NCBI GenBank assembly: GCA_019747705.1
Contig: JAIEQM010000055.1
Coordinates: forward strand, 1 to 44,016
Length of the DNA: 44,016 bases
From: Chitinophagaceae bacterium
GTDB lineage: Bacteria; Bacteroidota; Bacteroidia; Chitinophagales; Chitinophagaceae
Reading direction: 5' to 3'
Under the pieces are notes generated by a model. The model worked only from the letters and a program-made list of their open reading frames with translations. It made no database searches and had not been told where the DNA came from. The first letter of the stretch is position 1. Every line of letters begins with the position of its first letter. The position numbers and the translations under genes are program-made. Below are positions 26,782 through 33,807 of the stretch, one piece after another.

Positions 26782-27020
26782 TTCATACAGTCATTTTATT
26801 TTAAGTAGCGCTAAATTATAAAAACAAGTAACAATAAACTGTAAAGATTGTTGAAAAAAGCAGAATTTGATAAAATTAATTTGGGGCTCTGCACTTTTGT
26901 ACAACTACAAGCTATTACCACCGCCCGCCTTCAATCTTTTTGCGGCCCTGCACACAGCCCCTGCACAAAAAGGATTTTCGGCTAAGCGGCGCAGCCCTTC
27001 ATCAGTAATACATCCATCAG

Positions 27021-27042
27021 CAAAAAGCCTCCGCAACTTTTA
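27021..27042 (+). repeat. Direct copy of the terminator arm
   Basis: A 22-base stretch identical to 27446-27467, which forms one arm and part of the loop of a working terminator. Here the second arm is missing. The two copies are 425 bases apart and bracket the hairpin cluster and dispersed repeat. Confidence 0.7.
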
Positions 27043-27061
27043 ACTTGTTGTAAGAATGTAA

Positions 27062-27205
27062 GCTCCGTCAGGAGCATCCTGTTTATAGGAAATTGCAAAT
27101 AATTGTATTGGCTCCATCGGAGCCTCCTGTTGTTTGAGGTGACTCCTCCGGAGTCGGGTGTATCCTGTTTATATTATGTCTATAAACAGGATGCCACGCT
27201 GTGGC
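27062..27205. repeat. Cluster of small GC-rich hairpins (REP-like)
   Basis: Successive perfect hairpins: GCTCC-GTCA-GGAGC (27062-27075), GGCTCC-ATC-GGAGCC (27110-27124), GACTCC-TCC-GGAGTC (27141-27155), GCCAC-GCT-GTGGC (27193-27205), plus CCTGTTTATA/TATAAACAGG (27164-27173 with 27181-27190). The word CCTGTTTATA occurs twice after a GGAGC-type hairpin. This looks like a REP-like repeat cluster of the kind moved by REP-associated transposases, though none is in the window. Confidence 0.65.
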
Positions 27206-27236
27206 GAAAACTCAAGCTTATATCAATTGGACATTT

Positions 27237-27410
27237 AATTTATGCTAATGCGAAGCATTTTTTCCTCTGCGAACTCAGCTTCTCAGCGTGCAAAAAAGAA
27301 ATCACGCCCGTCCGAACGATTCACCCGGGCGGGCAGAGGGAAGAGAACGCAGAGCAAATGACAATTTCATTGCCATTTAGAATAAAATCTTGTTTAAATG
27401 TCTAAATGGT
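27237..27410 (+). repeat. Long dispersed repeat, copy 1
   Basis: About 170 bases similar to the reverse complement of 35255-35410. Shared parts include GTGCAAAAA, CACGCCCGTCCGAACGATTCA, CCGGGCGGGCAGAG, and AAATGACAATTTCATTG. Small compensating indels shift the frame inside the shared part, so the repeat is not protein-coding. Confidence 0.75.
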
Positions 27411-27445
27411 ATTAATACCGCTATTGTCCAGCCTTTCTAAATTAA

Positions 27446-27483
27446 CAAAAAGCCTCCGCAACTTTTAATTGTTGCAGAGGCTT
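27446..27483 (-). terminator. Terminator after the NmrA-small membrane protein operon
   Basis: Minus strand: AAGCCTCTGCAAC pairs with GTTGCGGAGGCTT (12 of 13 pairs) and is followed by TTTGTTAATTT. It begins 20 bases after the stop codon at 27503. Confidence 0.8.
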
Positions 27484-27502
27484 GAACTGTATTTAAAAAT
27501 TA

Positions 27503-27793
27503 TTAAGCCGCTTTTAATGAAACCGGAGATTTCTTTTTCGCCACCAGGTTTTGCCAGGCCCACATGAGTGTGAAGCTGGGAATAAAATCAGTCCACGGCA
27601 ATATTTCTTCAAAAAAGTTAAACACGCCACCAAAAGCGCCTTTCCATCCGCCAAATGTTTTAAAGAAGATGATAGCAGAAAGCGGCGCCCAAATAACATC
27701 CGCAAACTCACCCAGGAACGGAACCGCATAAGTAGCGTAACCAATTGCATCCATTAAAATGCAAAAGAGAAGTGATGATTGTTGTTTGTTCAT
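27503..27793 (-). CDS. Small membrane protein of unknown function
   Basis: A 96-residue protein with two or three hydrophobic stretches (SLLFCILMDAIGYATYAVPFLGEF, VIWAPLSAIIFF, and FIPSFTLMWAW). A conserved-looking core with GGWKGAFGGVFNFFEEILPWTDFIP is present. I have the impression it is a conserved Bacteroidota protein, but no function is known to me. Its ATG overlaps the stop of the NmrA-like gene (ATGA), so translation is coupled. Confidence 0.8.
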   Translation of the reverse strand: MNKQQSSLLFCILMDAIGYATYAVPFLGEFADVIWAPLSAIIFFKTFGGWKGAFGGVFNFFEEILPWTDFIPSFTLMWAWQNLVAKKKSPVSLKAA

Positions 27794-28710
27794 GTGTACT
27801 GTTGTTTTAGCAACGGAATAGAGATTGCAAAATTAATACCATAGTTGCATACTGCATAAACCTCCGGGTAGCAGTTATTATCATTAACATCTTTAATGGC
27901 ACGGCCCTGCAGCATATCCCGCATGTACTGCATTCCCTGCCAGGGCGGGTATAACTCTTGCTTACCCGGTGAAAACAGTTTTGTAAGTTTTATCATCAGT
28001 TCTAAAAAACCTAAACCGCCAGCTTTAAAGAGTTTAAAATTTTTACCTGTTACAGCACTTGTAACTTCACCGATTTCTTTACTGCTCATTCTGCTGCCGG
28101 CTATATGTAAGTAACGTGGGGCAGTGGCATCAACCGCAGCATTTGCTGTAAACGATGCAACATTGTAAGTTGTTGTAAAATCCATTGGCTGCAGAGCGCT
28201 GCCCCAATAAAGAATCCATTTTCGTTTAAAGAGAATCAGCGGCATGTCACCGGTAAGTAATTCCATAAATGCCCCGTTAAAAATGGTGGTAAGCGTAATG
28301 GGTTTATTTTGAGCATAACTGTGAAACTCCCTGCGCATATCCAGGTTTCTGTTTTTGCCGGGAACCAGATTGGTAAAATCAATAGAATAATCACTGGCTA
28401 TAAAACGGGGAACGCCTGCTGCAACTGCAGCATCTAACAACTTCTTTTGTGCATCCATAATTACATCTTTTAATCCGGCCATGGCCGATACAATACAGCT
28501 CATACCTTTACAGGCATTTGCAAGCTCCGTTATATCATCCATATTTACCTGCAAAACAGTTACACCTTTTTCTTTAAGCTGCTGTATTTTTTCACTGCTG
28601 CTGGTTGGCCGCACAAGTGCAAATACCTGTACATCTTTTTGAAGAAGGGCATTAATAATTTTTCCGCCTAAATTTCCTGTGGCGCCGGCTACCAGAATTT
28701 TTTGAGGCAT
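27790..28710 (-). CDS. NmrA-like NAD(P)-binding protein
   Basis: A 306-residue atypical short-chain dehydrogenase. The N-terminal Rossmann motif GATGNLGG is at 9-16. Later parts, such as VPRFIASDYSIDF and the NmrA-type loop after TTIFNGAFMELL, match NmrA/isoflavone-reductase-like proteins. These act as NAD(P)H-dependent reductases or as redox-sensing proteins; the substrate cannot be told. The Tyr-x-x-x-Lys of classical enzymes is not evident. Translationally coupled to the small membrane protein gene. Confidence 0.88.
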   Translation of the reverse strand: MPQKILVAGATGNLGGKIINALLQKDVQVFALVRPTSSSEKIQQLKEKGVTVLQVNMDDITELANACKGMSCIVSAMAGLKDVIMDAQKKLLDAAVAAGVPRFIASDYSIDFTNLVPGKNRNLDMRREFHSYAQNKPITLTTIFNGAFMELLTGDMPLILFKRKWILYWGSALQPMDFTTTYNVASFTANAAVDATAPRYLHIAGSRMSSKEIGEVTSAVTGKNFKLFKAGGLGFLELMIKLTKLFSPGKQELYPPWQGMQYMRDMLQGRAIKDVNDNNCYPEVYAVCNYGINFAISIPLLKQQYT

Positions 28711-29016
28711 CCTGTAAAGTTAATTGCTGTAAGAAAGTGATTTTGAAAGTAACAAAGTAACAGGTGAATGGAAGAAATAAATAGTTTATTAAAAGGTGTT
28801 TTTAATGCAGAGGACATATAACGCACTTTATAAAAAATAAAGAACAAAAACCAAAACAGGGAAACAAGTATTGATAGCTGTGTACAAAAAGATTTTTAAA
28901 AGCATGCTTGTTGCGGTAAAAAAGTTGTATCAACCAGATTATTGCTCTCCTATACTGTAAGAAAAAATTGGTTTTTTACACAGTTCATGTTGTATGCAGT
29001 TTTGTCCGCCAGCATT
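28711..29016. other. Intergenic region with cassette-end sites
   Basis: 306 bases. It holds GTTGTATGC at 28989-28997 (left end of the first cassette-like unit), an imperfect stem next to it (CTGTGTA at 28878-28884 with TACACAG at 28977-28983, five bases from the end site), and GGACATATAAC at 28812-28822, another end-like site. No coding signal. Confidence 0.5.
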
Positions 29017-29952
29017 TTAGGATTTATAAAAATGATAGAGTATTTCTTTGTCGGCATTATAATTTTTAACCAATGCTGATACTATTTCATTTCTATAGTT
29101 TTCTGTGTCTAACTCTTTCATCTCATGTTCTTGGTATGGGCTGCTCTTAATATAACCATATTCTCTTTCTGCTTTCCCTTCAAACTTGTTGTCGCCCGAT
29201 TTTTTAAATTCTGTAAACTTGTCCATGAGATAGTGGAAGTAATTATTCTTTGAATCACTTATGATTATAATGCCACTTTCTATAACGTTATCTTTTCCAA
29301 CTCTTGAACTTACCTCACTCCATTCCATAAACTTTAAGGCTTCCACGAAATTTAAGATCCTCTTATAACAATTCCGGGTGTGTCTATTCATTAAAGCAAC
29401 TGTATATGTCGCACCGAAGTCTTGATTTAATTCAGTAATGCCAAACCCTTCTTTGAAATAAAGTTTTAAATGTTGCAAGGTTTTGACCGCATTGAATACT
29501 CCAAATTCATTATTAGCATACACTTTAAAAGAAGTTATTTCGTAATCTATCGTTGTCTGTAATGAAATCTCAAACCCTTTAGGGTTGTTTCTTTCCATAT
29601 GTTCCTCTTTAGAAATTCCTAAAGAGCTTTGTCCCCAAAAATCTTTTTCCCGTAATGAATGTAATACTAGATTGCCGAATAGTTTGATTGGATGCGGATA
29701 AAAATTTCCACTATAGTTATATGAGCCTGGTAAATAGTTTATGTAGTTGCCGTCCTTTTGCAAAAACAAACCAAATTCCTGAAGTACTCTATTTGCAGAA
29801 CTTATGTGGCCAATAAGTCTGGTGACATCCTCAATTTCAATTTTGCTGTCCTCTATGATAAGCCTATAAAATGATTTGTATGTGTCAGTGAGTTTGATTG
29901 CTTGCATTTTAAAAGTTGTTGAAATTGTAGGGTGTTGAAAATTGCATACAAC
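28989..29952 (-). other. Cassette-like unit 1 (unknown protein)
   Basis: Bounded by GTTGTATGC at 28989-28997 and the exact reverse complement GCATACAAC at 29944-29952; the match runs inward to 14 of 16 bases. It contains one minus-strand gene with 36 bases before the ATG and 19 after the stop. This fits a compact integron-like cassette in which the 5' core and the 3' inverse core are complementary. Confidence 0.5.
29017..29907 (-). CDS. Hypothetical protein, cassette-borne
   Basis: A 296-residue, probably cytoplasmic protein without signal peptide or membrane segment. It starts MQAIKLTDTYKSFYRLIIEDSKIEIEDV and has a long mixed alpha/beta body (e.g. YANNEFGVFNAVKTLQHLKLYF). I do not recognise the family. 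The open frame runs further upstream to 30000, but the extra residues cross the cassette boundary at 29944-29952, so I start at the ATG at 29907. AT-rich relative to flanking housekeeping genes. Confidence 0.75.
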   Translation of the reverse strand: MQAIKLTDTYKSFYRLIIEDSKIEIEDVTRLIGHISSANRVLQEFGLFLQKDGNYINYLPGSYNYSGNFYPHPIKLFGNLVLHSLREKDFWGQSSLGISKEEHMERNNPKGFEISLQTTIDYEITSFKVYANNEFGVFNAVKTLQHLKLYFKEGFGITELNQDFGATYTVALMNRHTRNCYKRILNFVEALKFMEWSEVSSRVGKDNVIESGIIIISDSKNNYFHYLMDKFTEFKKSGDNKFEGKAEREYGYIKSSPYQEHEMKELDTENYRNEIVSALVKNYNADKEILYHFYKS

Positions 29953-30139
29953 GAGCAGGGCTTTGGGCTGGTGTGGCATTAGCATTCCGTCCGCCCACAA
30001 CCGATGCTGATTGAAAAACTGATGTTGAAGTTAAGAACTAAAGCTCAAAGTTGTTTGTCCAGCCCGAACTGAAGATTGGCTTTGCAATTAGCTGAAGTTT
30101 GTTTGTCCAGCCACACTTGCGCAAAACCCAATGTTAGGC
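29944..30139 (-). other. attC-like recombination site between units 1 and 2
   Basis: Plus-strand order: GCATACAAC, 5 bases, GGGCTTTG, GGCTGG, about 135 bases, CCAGCC, 9 bases, CAAAACCC, 3 bases, GTTAGGC. GGGCTTTG and CAAAACCC pair except for one position (a T-G wobble on the minus strand), and GGCTGG pairs with CCAGCC. This is the R-L...L-R order of integron attC sites, with short spacers between R and L boxes. The span, 196 bases, is at the long end for attC. A 16-base word, GTTTGTCCAGCC with flanks, is repeated inside at 30051-30062 and 30101-30112. Confidence 0.45.
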
Positions 30140-30147
30140 GTTCGCCG

Positions 30148-30537
30148 TTAATCGACTACAGTTAATTCATCAATGCGTTCAAAGTGCTTTTTGTTTAATG
30201 TGGCAATTGGCAGATTTAAGTTAACTGCGGTCGCAGCAATAAAGAGATCAGCTATATCAATCTGCTTTCTTTTTTTCTTTAGAGATGAATTTAATTGTAC
30301 TGCTGAGTCGACACAACTTTCATCAAGAGGAATAACCAAAATTGTCGAAATTATTGTGTCCCAAAAACTAATTTGGCTTTGAGTTGCTCCTGAGTACAGT
30401 TCATATTTCGTGATTACAGAAATAGCAAATTCATAACCTTGATCAATAAGATTTATCCAAGCAGATTTTGCTTTGTCAGTCTTTCGGTAGTAGTCGATAA
30501 GAATAGAGGTGTCAACCAGAATTACATTGTCCGCCAT
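30148..30537 (-). CDS. VapC-type PIN-domain toxin
   Basis: A 129-residue PIN-domain ribonuclease. The acidic residues are in place: Asp9 in VDTSILIDYY, Glu46 in TKYELYSG, and Asp94/Asp97 in IDIADLFIAATA. PIN toxins cleave tRNA or rRNA and are held inactive by the VapB partner. The gene overlaps the antitoxin gene by 16 bases, so the two are translated together. TA pairs are frequent in integron cassettes. Confidence 0.92.
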   Translation of the reverse strand: MADNVILVDTSILIDYYRKTDKAKSAWINLIDQGYEFAISVITKYELYSGATQSQISFWDTIISTILVIPLDESCVDSAVQLNSSLKKKRKQIDIADLFIAATAVNLNLPIATLNKKHFERIDELTVVD

Positions 30538-30749
30538 TGATTGATAGCTTTTCTGTTTTTTTCAATGGTATCTATTTGCCTCTTAGTTGCGATGGGGCCA
30601 TTTAAAAGTAACTTCTTAAGGTTACTTTTAGGCTTATTTTTTATAGCCTTTTTGTCAATCACAGCTTTGAGTTGCCGTAATTTTCCCGTCGGTAAAGTTT
30701 TTACCAGTTTTACCAGTTCATCAAATTCTATGTCTACTTGCACTTGCAT
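30522..30749 (-). CDS. VapB-like antitoxin
   Basis: A 75-residue protein beginning MQVQVDIEFDELVKLVKTLPTGKLRQLKAVID. The start is like Bacteroidota antitoxins with a short strand-helix N-terminus, and the basic C-terminal part (KRQIDTIEKNRKAINQWRTM) would wrap the toxin. Identification rests mostly on its overlap with the PIN toxin gene. Confidence 0.85.
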   Translation of the reverse strand: MQVQVDIEFDELVKLVKTLPTGKLRQLKAVIDKKAIKNKPKSNLKKLLLNGPIATKRQIDTIEKNRKAINQWRTM

Positions 30750-31068
30750 ATGCCAAATTTATAGCTTTTTACTCAATTTTGAACGACTTGGAAGGTGACG
30801 CCTAACTCTTAAATATACGCAACATCCTGTATAAAAAAACTCCGGGCTTCAACGCATTTTTATACAAACAACTTTGCTAATTACAGAGATTAAAATTATT
30901 TTTATATGCACAAAAACAAGTCTTGCGAAAGGAGGTAAGCAAAGATTCATTTTTCATTTATCTCTTGCTTTCAAAAGAAAAGAATAACTTTAAATATCTT
31001 CTCTCTCAACTACCTATATACATAGGAACCCATGTTGTGCGTTCGTGCTATTATCGTCATGGGGTTAA
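30750..31068. other. Inter-cassette region between units 2 and 3
   Basis: 319 bases, AT-rich, no gene. It holds the end sites ACGCCTAAC (30798-30806, followed by TCTTAAATATA) and GTTGTGC (31034-31040), and partly complementary TGTATA/TATACA words near them. It is too long for a normal attC. Confidence 0.5.
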
Positions 31069-31668
31069 TCATTTGGCATGAGCTTTTGTCCTTACTGATT
31101 TGGATTTTTGTTTAAATGCGCCTTCGTATTTCTCTATCCATTGTTTTACACTTATTTTTTTCATCAACTCCCCAATGAGTTTATAAGGAATTTCATCCAT
31201 TTTTTTAAATCGAACACAGCTTTTTCCCATATCCAGCTTTTGTTTACTGTGTTTAGGATACTCGTCTTGGAACCATTGCAACAATATTGGGTCTGCATAA
31301 ATACCCATGTGGTAAAAATTTATTGAGCCCTTTTGAGAGGCAATTCCTGCAAAGGGTAGCGGCTCGCTTGGCTTACAATGGTAACCAGCAGGGTAGAGTT
31401 TGTGGGGAACTACATATCCTAAACCCCCATAGCTGATGGCTGCTTCAAAACCTTTGGGCAGGTTTTTTACAATGACATCATGAAGTTTATTAAACGGTTC
31501 TGCTCTGTCTTCTGGAAGATTCATCAGAATTTCGTTTACGGTTTTTCCTGCTGCTTTCATGCTCTAAATTTATTTTTAATTTTTATTATGCATTCAGGTT
31601 ATCATTGAACTTATTAATTATTTGCAGTCAGTTTAAAGTTTGTACTGTCGCCAAGCATGACGCATAAC
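31034..31668 (-). other. Cassette-like unit 3 (DUF1801 protein)
   Basis: Bounded by GTTGTGCGT (31034-31042) and ACGCATAAC (31660-31668), which pair at 8 of 9 positions. The right end is followed by TCTTAAATATA, as in unit 2. One minus-strand gene fills it, with about 100 bases before the start. Confidence 0.5.
31069..31560 (-). CDS. DUF1801 (YdhG-like) domain protein
   Basis: A 163-residue cytoplasmic protein with the DUF1801 pattern: VNEILMNLPEDRAEPFNKLHDVIVKNLPKGFEAAISYGGLGYVVP, GSINFYHMGIYADP and DMGKSCVRFKKMDEIPYKLIGELMKKISVKQWIEKYE. The family has a phosphoribosyl-AMP-cyclohydrolase-unrelated alpha/beta fold of unclear function and is often called an iron-chaperone-like protein; I would not assign a role. 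Sits in a cassette-like unit. Confidence 0.85.
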   Translation of the reverse strand: MKAAGKTVNEILMNLPEDRAEPFNKLHDVIVKNLPKGFEAAISYGGLGYVVPHKLYPAGYHCKPSEPLPFAGIASQKGSINFYHMGIYADPILLQWFQDEYPKHSKQKLDMGKSCVRFKKMDEIPYKLIGELMKKISVKQWIEKYEGAFKQKSKSVRTKAHAK

Positions 31669-31886
31669 TCTTAAATATAAGTACCCCAGCTTAAAATACC
31701 GAAACAATTAACGGGAAATCGCCATGTTATATCTGCGGAAGCTGTTCCATTTTCCACAACAGGTATAATGTATGAATGGGTATATCAAACAAATAACATC
31801 AACGCTCAGTTTCAATAATCCACCACCTGCTCTTCAATCACTTCCGTTAACACCTTCTACTCATATTGCAGGTTATGGCACTCCTT
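31561..31886. other. Region with cassette ends and mqnC 3' remnant
   Basis: 326 bases. It holds GCATAAC (31662-31668, end of unit 3), GTTATATC (31726-31733, an unpaired end-like site), and the decayed copy of the mqnC 3' end at 31812-31882. No intact gene. Confidence 0.65.
31812..31882 (-). pseudogene. Decayed duplicate of the mqnC 3' end
   Basis: Matches the true mqnC 3' end (32480-32550) at 59 of 71 bases without gaps. It encodes the same last residues VIEEQVVDY and stop, but a TGG (Trp) codon has become TAG at 31857-31859. It has no start and is not expressed as a protein. The MazEF genes lie between the two copies. Confidence 0.85.
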
Positions 31887-32219
31887 TTATATAATTAGTA
31901 ATTCAACAACCGCTTCTGTTATCATTTTCATTTTTTCTTTTTTGAGGGTACCCGCTTTTCGAATAATAATATTCTTATCTGCTGTAAATATTCTATTAGG
32001 TCTTATATAACTTTCAATGGGAAGCCCGCCTGCAGCAAAATCTGGTAAAGAAAGAGGAATGCTGAATTTATCATTTCGGTTTCTGCTTGTAATTTGGTAA
32101 AGAATAACATCGTTACCGGAAAGGGTTGCAAGAACAAGCGCCGGCCTTCTTTTTTCTCCTGATAAATCAGAAAACGGGAAAGGAAGCGCCACCACATCTC
32201 CTTTTACAAGTGCTGCCAT
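31887..32219 (-). CDS. MazF/PemK-type toxin
   Basis: A 110-residue MazF-like endoribonuclease. Family features: KGDVVALPFPFSDLSGEKRRPALVLA at the N-terminus, the DVILYQITSRNRNDKFSIPL segment, and SYIRPNRIFTADKNIIIRKAGTL with the conserved Arg-Pro. It would cut mRNA at specific sites. It overlaps the upstream antitoxin gene by 16 bases. It stops 5 bases before the mqnC remnant. Confidence 0.92.
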   Translation of the reverse strand: MAALVKGDVVALPFPFSDLSGEKRRPALVLATLSGNDVILYQITSRNRNDKFSIPLSLPDFAAGGLPIESYIRPNRIFTADKNIIIRKAGTLKKEKMKMITEAVVELLII

Positions 32220-32416
32220 GCTTTATCTTCTTTGTTTGTGAGCCAGTCTTTCAACAACACTTTTTCGCTGGCAAGATGTGTTAGAATCTTTTCTTTAGAA
32301 TGTTTACGAATTACAGGTTTCTTTTGAGTGGAAAAATCAATGAGGTCGTTTGCTTTTAAATCCTCGAGAGCTTTGAGTGCTTTTTTCTTTTTTATGGTTA
32401 TTGTTATGGTAGTCAT
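32204..32416 (-). CDS. MazF-associated antitoxin
   Basis: A 70-residue antitoxin starting MTTITITIKKKKALKALEDLKANDLIDF, with a lysine-rich strand-helix N-terminus and a C-terminal part ending LKDWLTNKEDKAWQHL. I chose the ATG at 32416; a TTG two codons upstream is less likely. It is unlike classical MazE, but its overlap with the MazF gene makes the role clear. Confidence 0.85.
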   Translation of the reverse strand: MTTITITIKKKKALKALEDLKANDLIDFSTQKKPVIRKHSKEKILTHLASEKVLLKDWLTNKEDKAWQHL

Positions 32417-32479
32417 ACTCAAATTTAAAATTAATTGTTCGTATCATCAACAGTTCTTAAAACTTCATCGCTTCCATCC

Positions 32480-33625
32480 TCAATAATCCACCACCTGCTC
32501 CTCAATCACTTCCGGTAACGCTCTCCATTCATATTGCTGATTACGCAACTGCGGTTCAAAGCCTGCTTCTTTAATGGCTTCCTGAATTGATTTGTAAGTA
32601 AAGCGATGCGGTGCACCGGCAGCGCTCACCACATTTTCTTCCAGCATAATACTGCCAAAATCATTGGCGCCGGCGTGCAGACAAAGTTGTGCTGTTTGTT
32701 TACCCACCGTGAGCCAGCTGGCCTGTATGTTTTTTACATTGGGCAGCATGATGCGGCTGAGAGCAATCATGCGTACATATTCTTCGGCTGTAGTTAAATT
32801 ATGAACACCACGTATTTTAGCCAGCAGTGTATCCACATCCTGGAAGGTCCAGGGGATGAATGCTAAAAAGCCTTTTGCATGTTCCGGCTTGCGGCTTTGC
32901 ACTTCACGGATTTTTTCCAGATGCTCAAAACGCTCCCGTAATGTTTCTGCATGGCCAAACATCATGGTGGCGCTTGTGGTAATGTTGAGCTTGTGTGCTT
33001 CATGCATAATATCCAGCCACTCCTGTGCGCCGCACTTGCCTTTGCTGATTAAACGGCGAACACGATCAATCAAAATTTCTGCACCGGCGCCGGGCAATGA
33101 ATCCATTCCGGCTTCTTTCAATGCTTTGAGCACTTCATGATGTGTACCCGTCTTACTTCCGGGCAGGCTCTTTTCAAGCTTGGTGATGTGTGCCACTTCA
33201 GGAGGGCCGAGTGTGTGCAGCTTAATGGTGGGATATAATGCTTTGAGTTGTTTAAACAGGGTGGTGTAAAATTCCAATCCCAGTTCAGGATGATGACCAC
33301 CCTGTAACAATAACTGATCGCCACCCCAGCGGATGGTTTCTTCAATTTTCTTTTTATAGGTTTCAATATCGGTGATGTATGCCTCAGCATGGCCGGGCAC
33401 ACGAAAGAAGTTACAAAACTTGCAATTGGCAATACATACATTGGTGGTGTTTACATTCCGGTCTATCTGCCAGGTTACTTTACCATGCGGCACCTGTACC
33501 TTACGCAGCTCATTGGCCACATACATCAGCTCTGTAAGCGGAGCATGTTCATACAAATGCATTCCTTCTTCTACGGATAGAAATTCAAATGCCAGGGCTT
33601 TGCTGTAAAGATCATTGAGGTTCAT
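32480..33625 (-). CDS. mqnC: Cyclic dehypoxanthinyl futalosine synthase
   Basis: A 381-residue radical-SAM enzyme of the futalosine route to menaquinone. It cyclises dehypoxanthine futalosine. The CxxxCxxC cluster motif is at 64-71 (CIANCKFC). Family motifs LLQGGHHPELGLEFY, SLPGAGAEIL, TSATMMFGHAET and GFLAFIPWTFQ separate it from MqnE. The start at 33625 is chosen because the residues upstream are not typical of the family. Other mqn genes are not in the window. Its last 71 bases occur again, decayed, beyond the MazEF genes. Confidence 0.95.
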   Translation of the reverse strand: MNLNDLYSKALAFEFLSVEEGMHLYEHAPLTELMYVANELRKVQVPHGKVTWQIDRNVNTTNVCIANCKFCNFFRVPGHAEAYITDIETYKKKIEETIRWGGDQLLLQGGHHPELGLEFYTTLFKQLKALYPTIKLHTLGPPEVAHITKLEKSLPGSKTGTHHEVLKALKEAGMDSLPGAGAEILIDRVRRLISKGKCGAQEWLDIMHEAHKLNITTSATMMFGHAETLRERFEHLEKIREVQSRKPEHAKGFLAFIPWTFQDVDTLLAKIRGVHNLTTAEEYVRMIALSRIMLPNVKNIQASWLTVGKQTAQLCLHAGANDFGSIMLEENVVSAAGAPHRFTYKSIQEAIKEAGFEPQLRNQQYEWRALPEVIEEQVVDY

Positions 33626-33807
33626 ACTTGCTGCGTGAAGATACTTTGGTACAAGAGTGCGACGCCACCACAGCTTAAGAGAATTAATGTGGCCGGGTAC
33701 ACCATTGTTTTCTTCCTCCGCAAATTTACACTTACCATTTGAACCAGCCACGAAGCGTTTACACATATTTTGTTGTCAATACAGATTAAATTCAACTATT
33801 TTGCTGT

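Larger units (their letters stand above)
26681..27502. other. 822-base repeat-rich intergenic region
   Basis: No supported gene. It contains hairpins at 26707-26739 and 26738-26781, a cluster of small GC-rich hairpins at 27062-27205, a dispersed repeat at 27237-27410, and the terminator of the small membrane protein gene at 27446-27483, one arm of which is duplicated at 27021-27042. A 100-codon open frame across the repeats is not believed to code. Confidence 0.7.
30133..30806 (-). other. Cassette-like unit 2 (VapBC toxin-antitoxin)
   Basis: Bounded by GTTAGGCGT at 30133-30141 and its exact reverse complement ACGCCTAAC at 30798-30806. The minus-strand GTTAGGC is a perfect match to the integron core consensus GTTRRRY. 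It contains a two-gene minus-strand operon, ending 8 bases from the end site. Confidence 0.55.

Noticed and set aside
27103..27405. Plus-strand open frame of 100 codons in the repeat-rich gap
   Set aside because: It runs through hairpin repeats and a dispersed repeat; the partner copy near 35.3 kb has indels that shift the frame, and no family is recognised.
29908..30000. Longer N-terminus for the unit 1 protein
   Set aside because: The extra residues would cross the exact GCATACAAC end site and lie within the attC-like segment.
31726..32440. A fourth cassette-like unit holding MazEF
   Set aside because: The left end-like site GTTATATC has no matching right end, and the duplicated mqnC end explains the insertion better.
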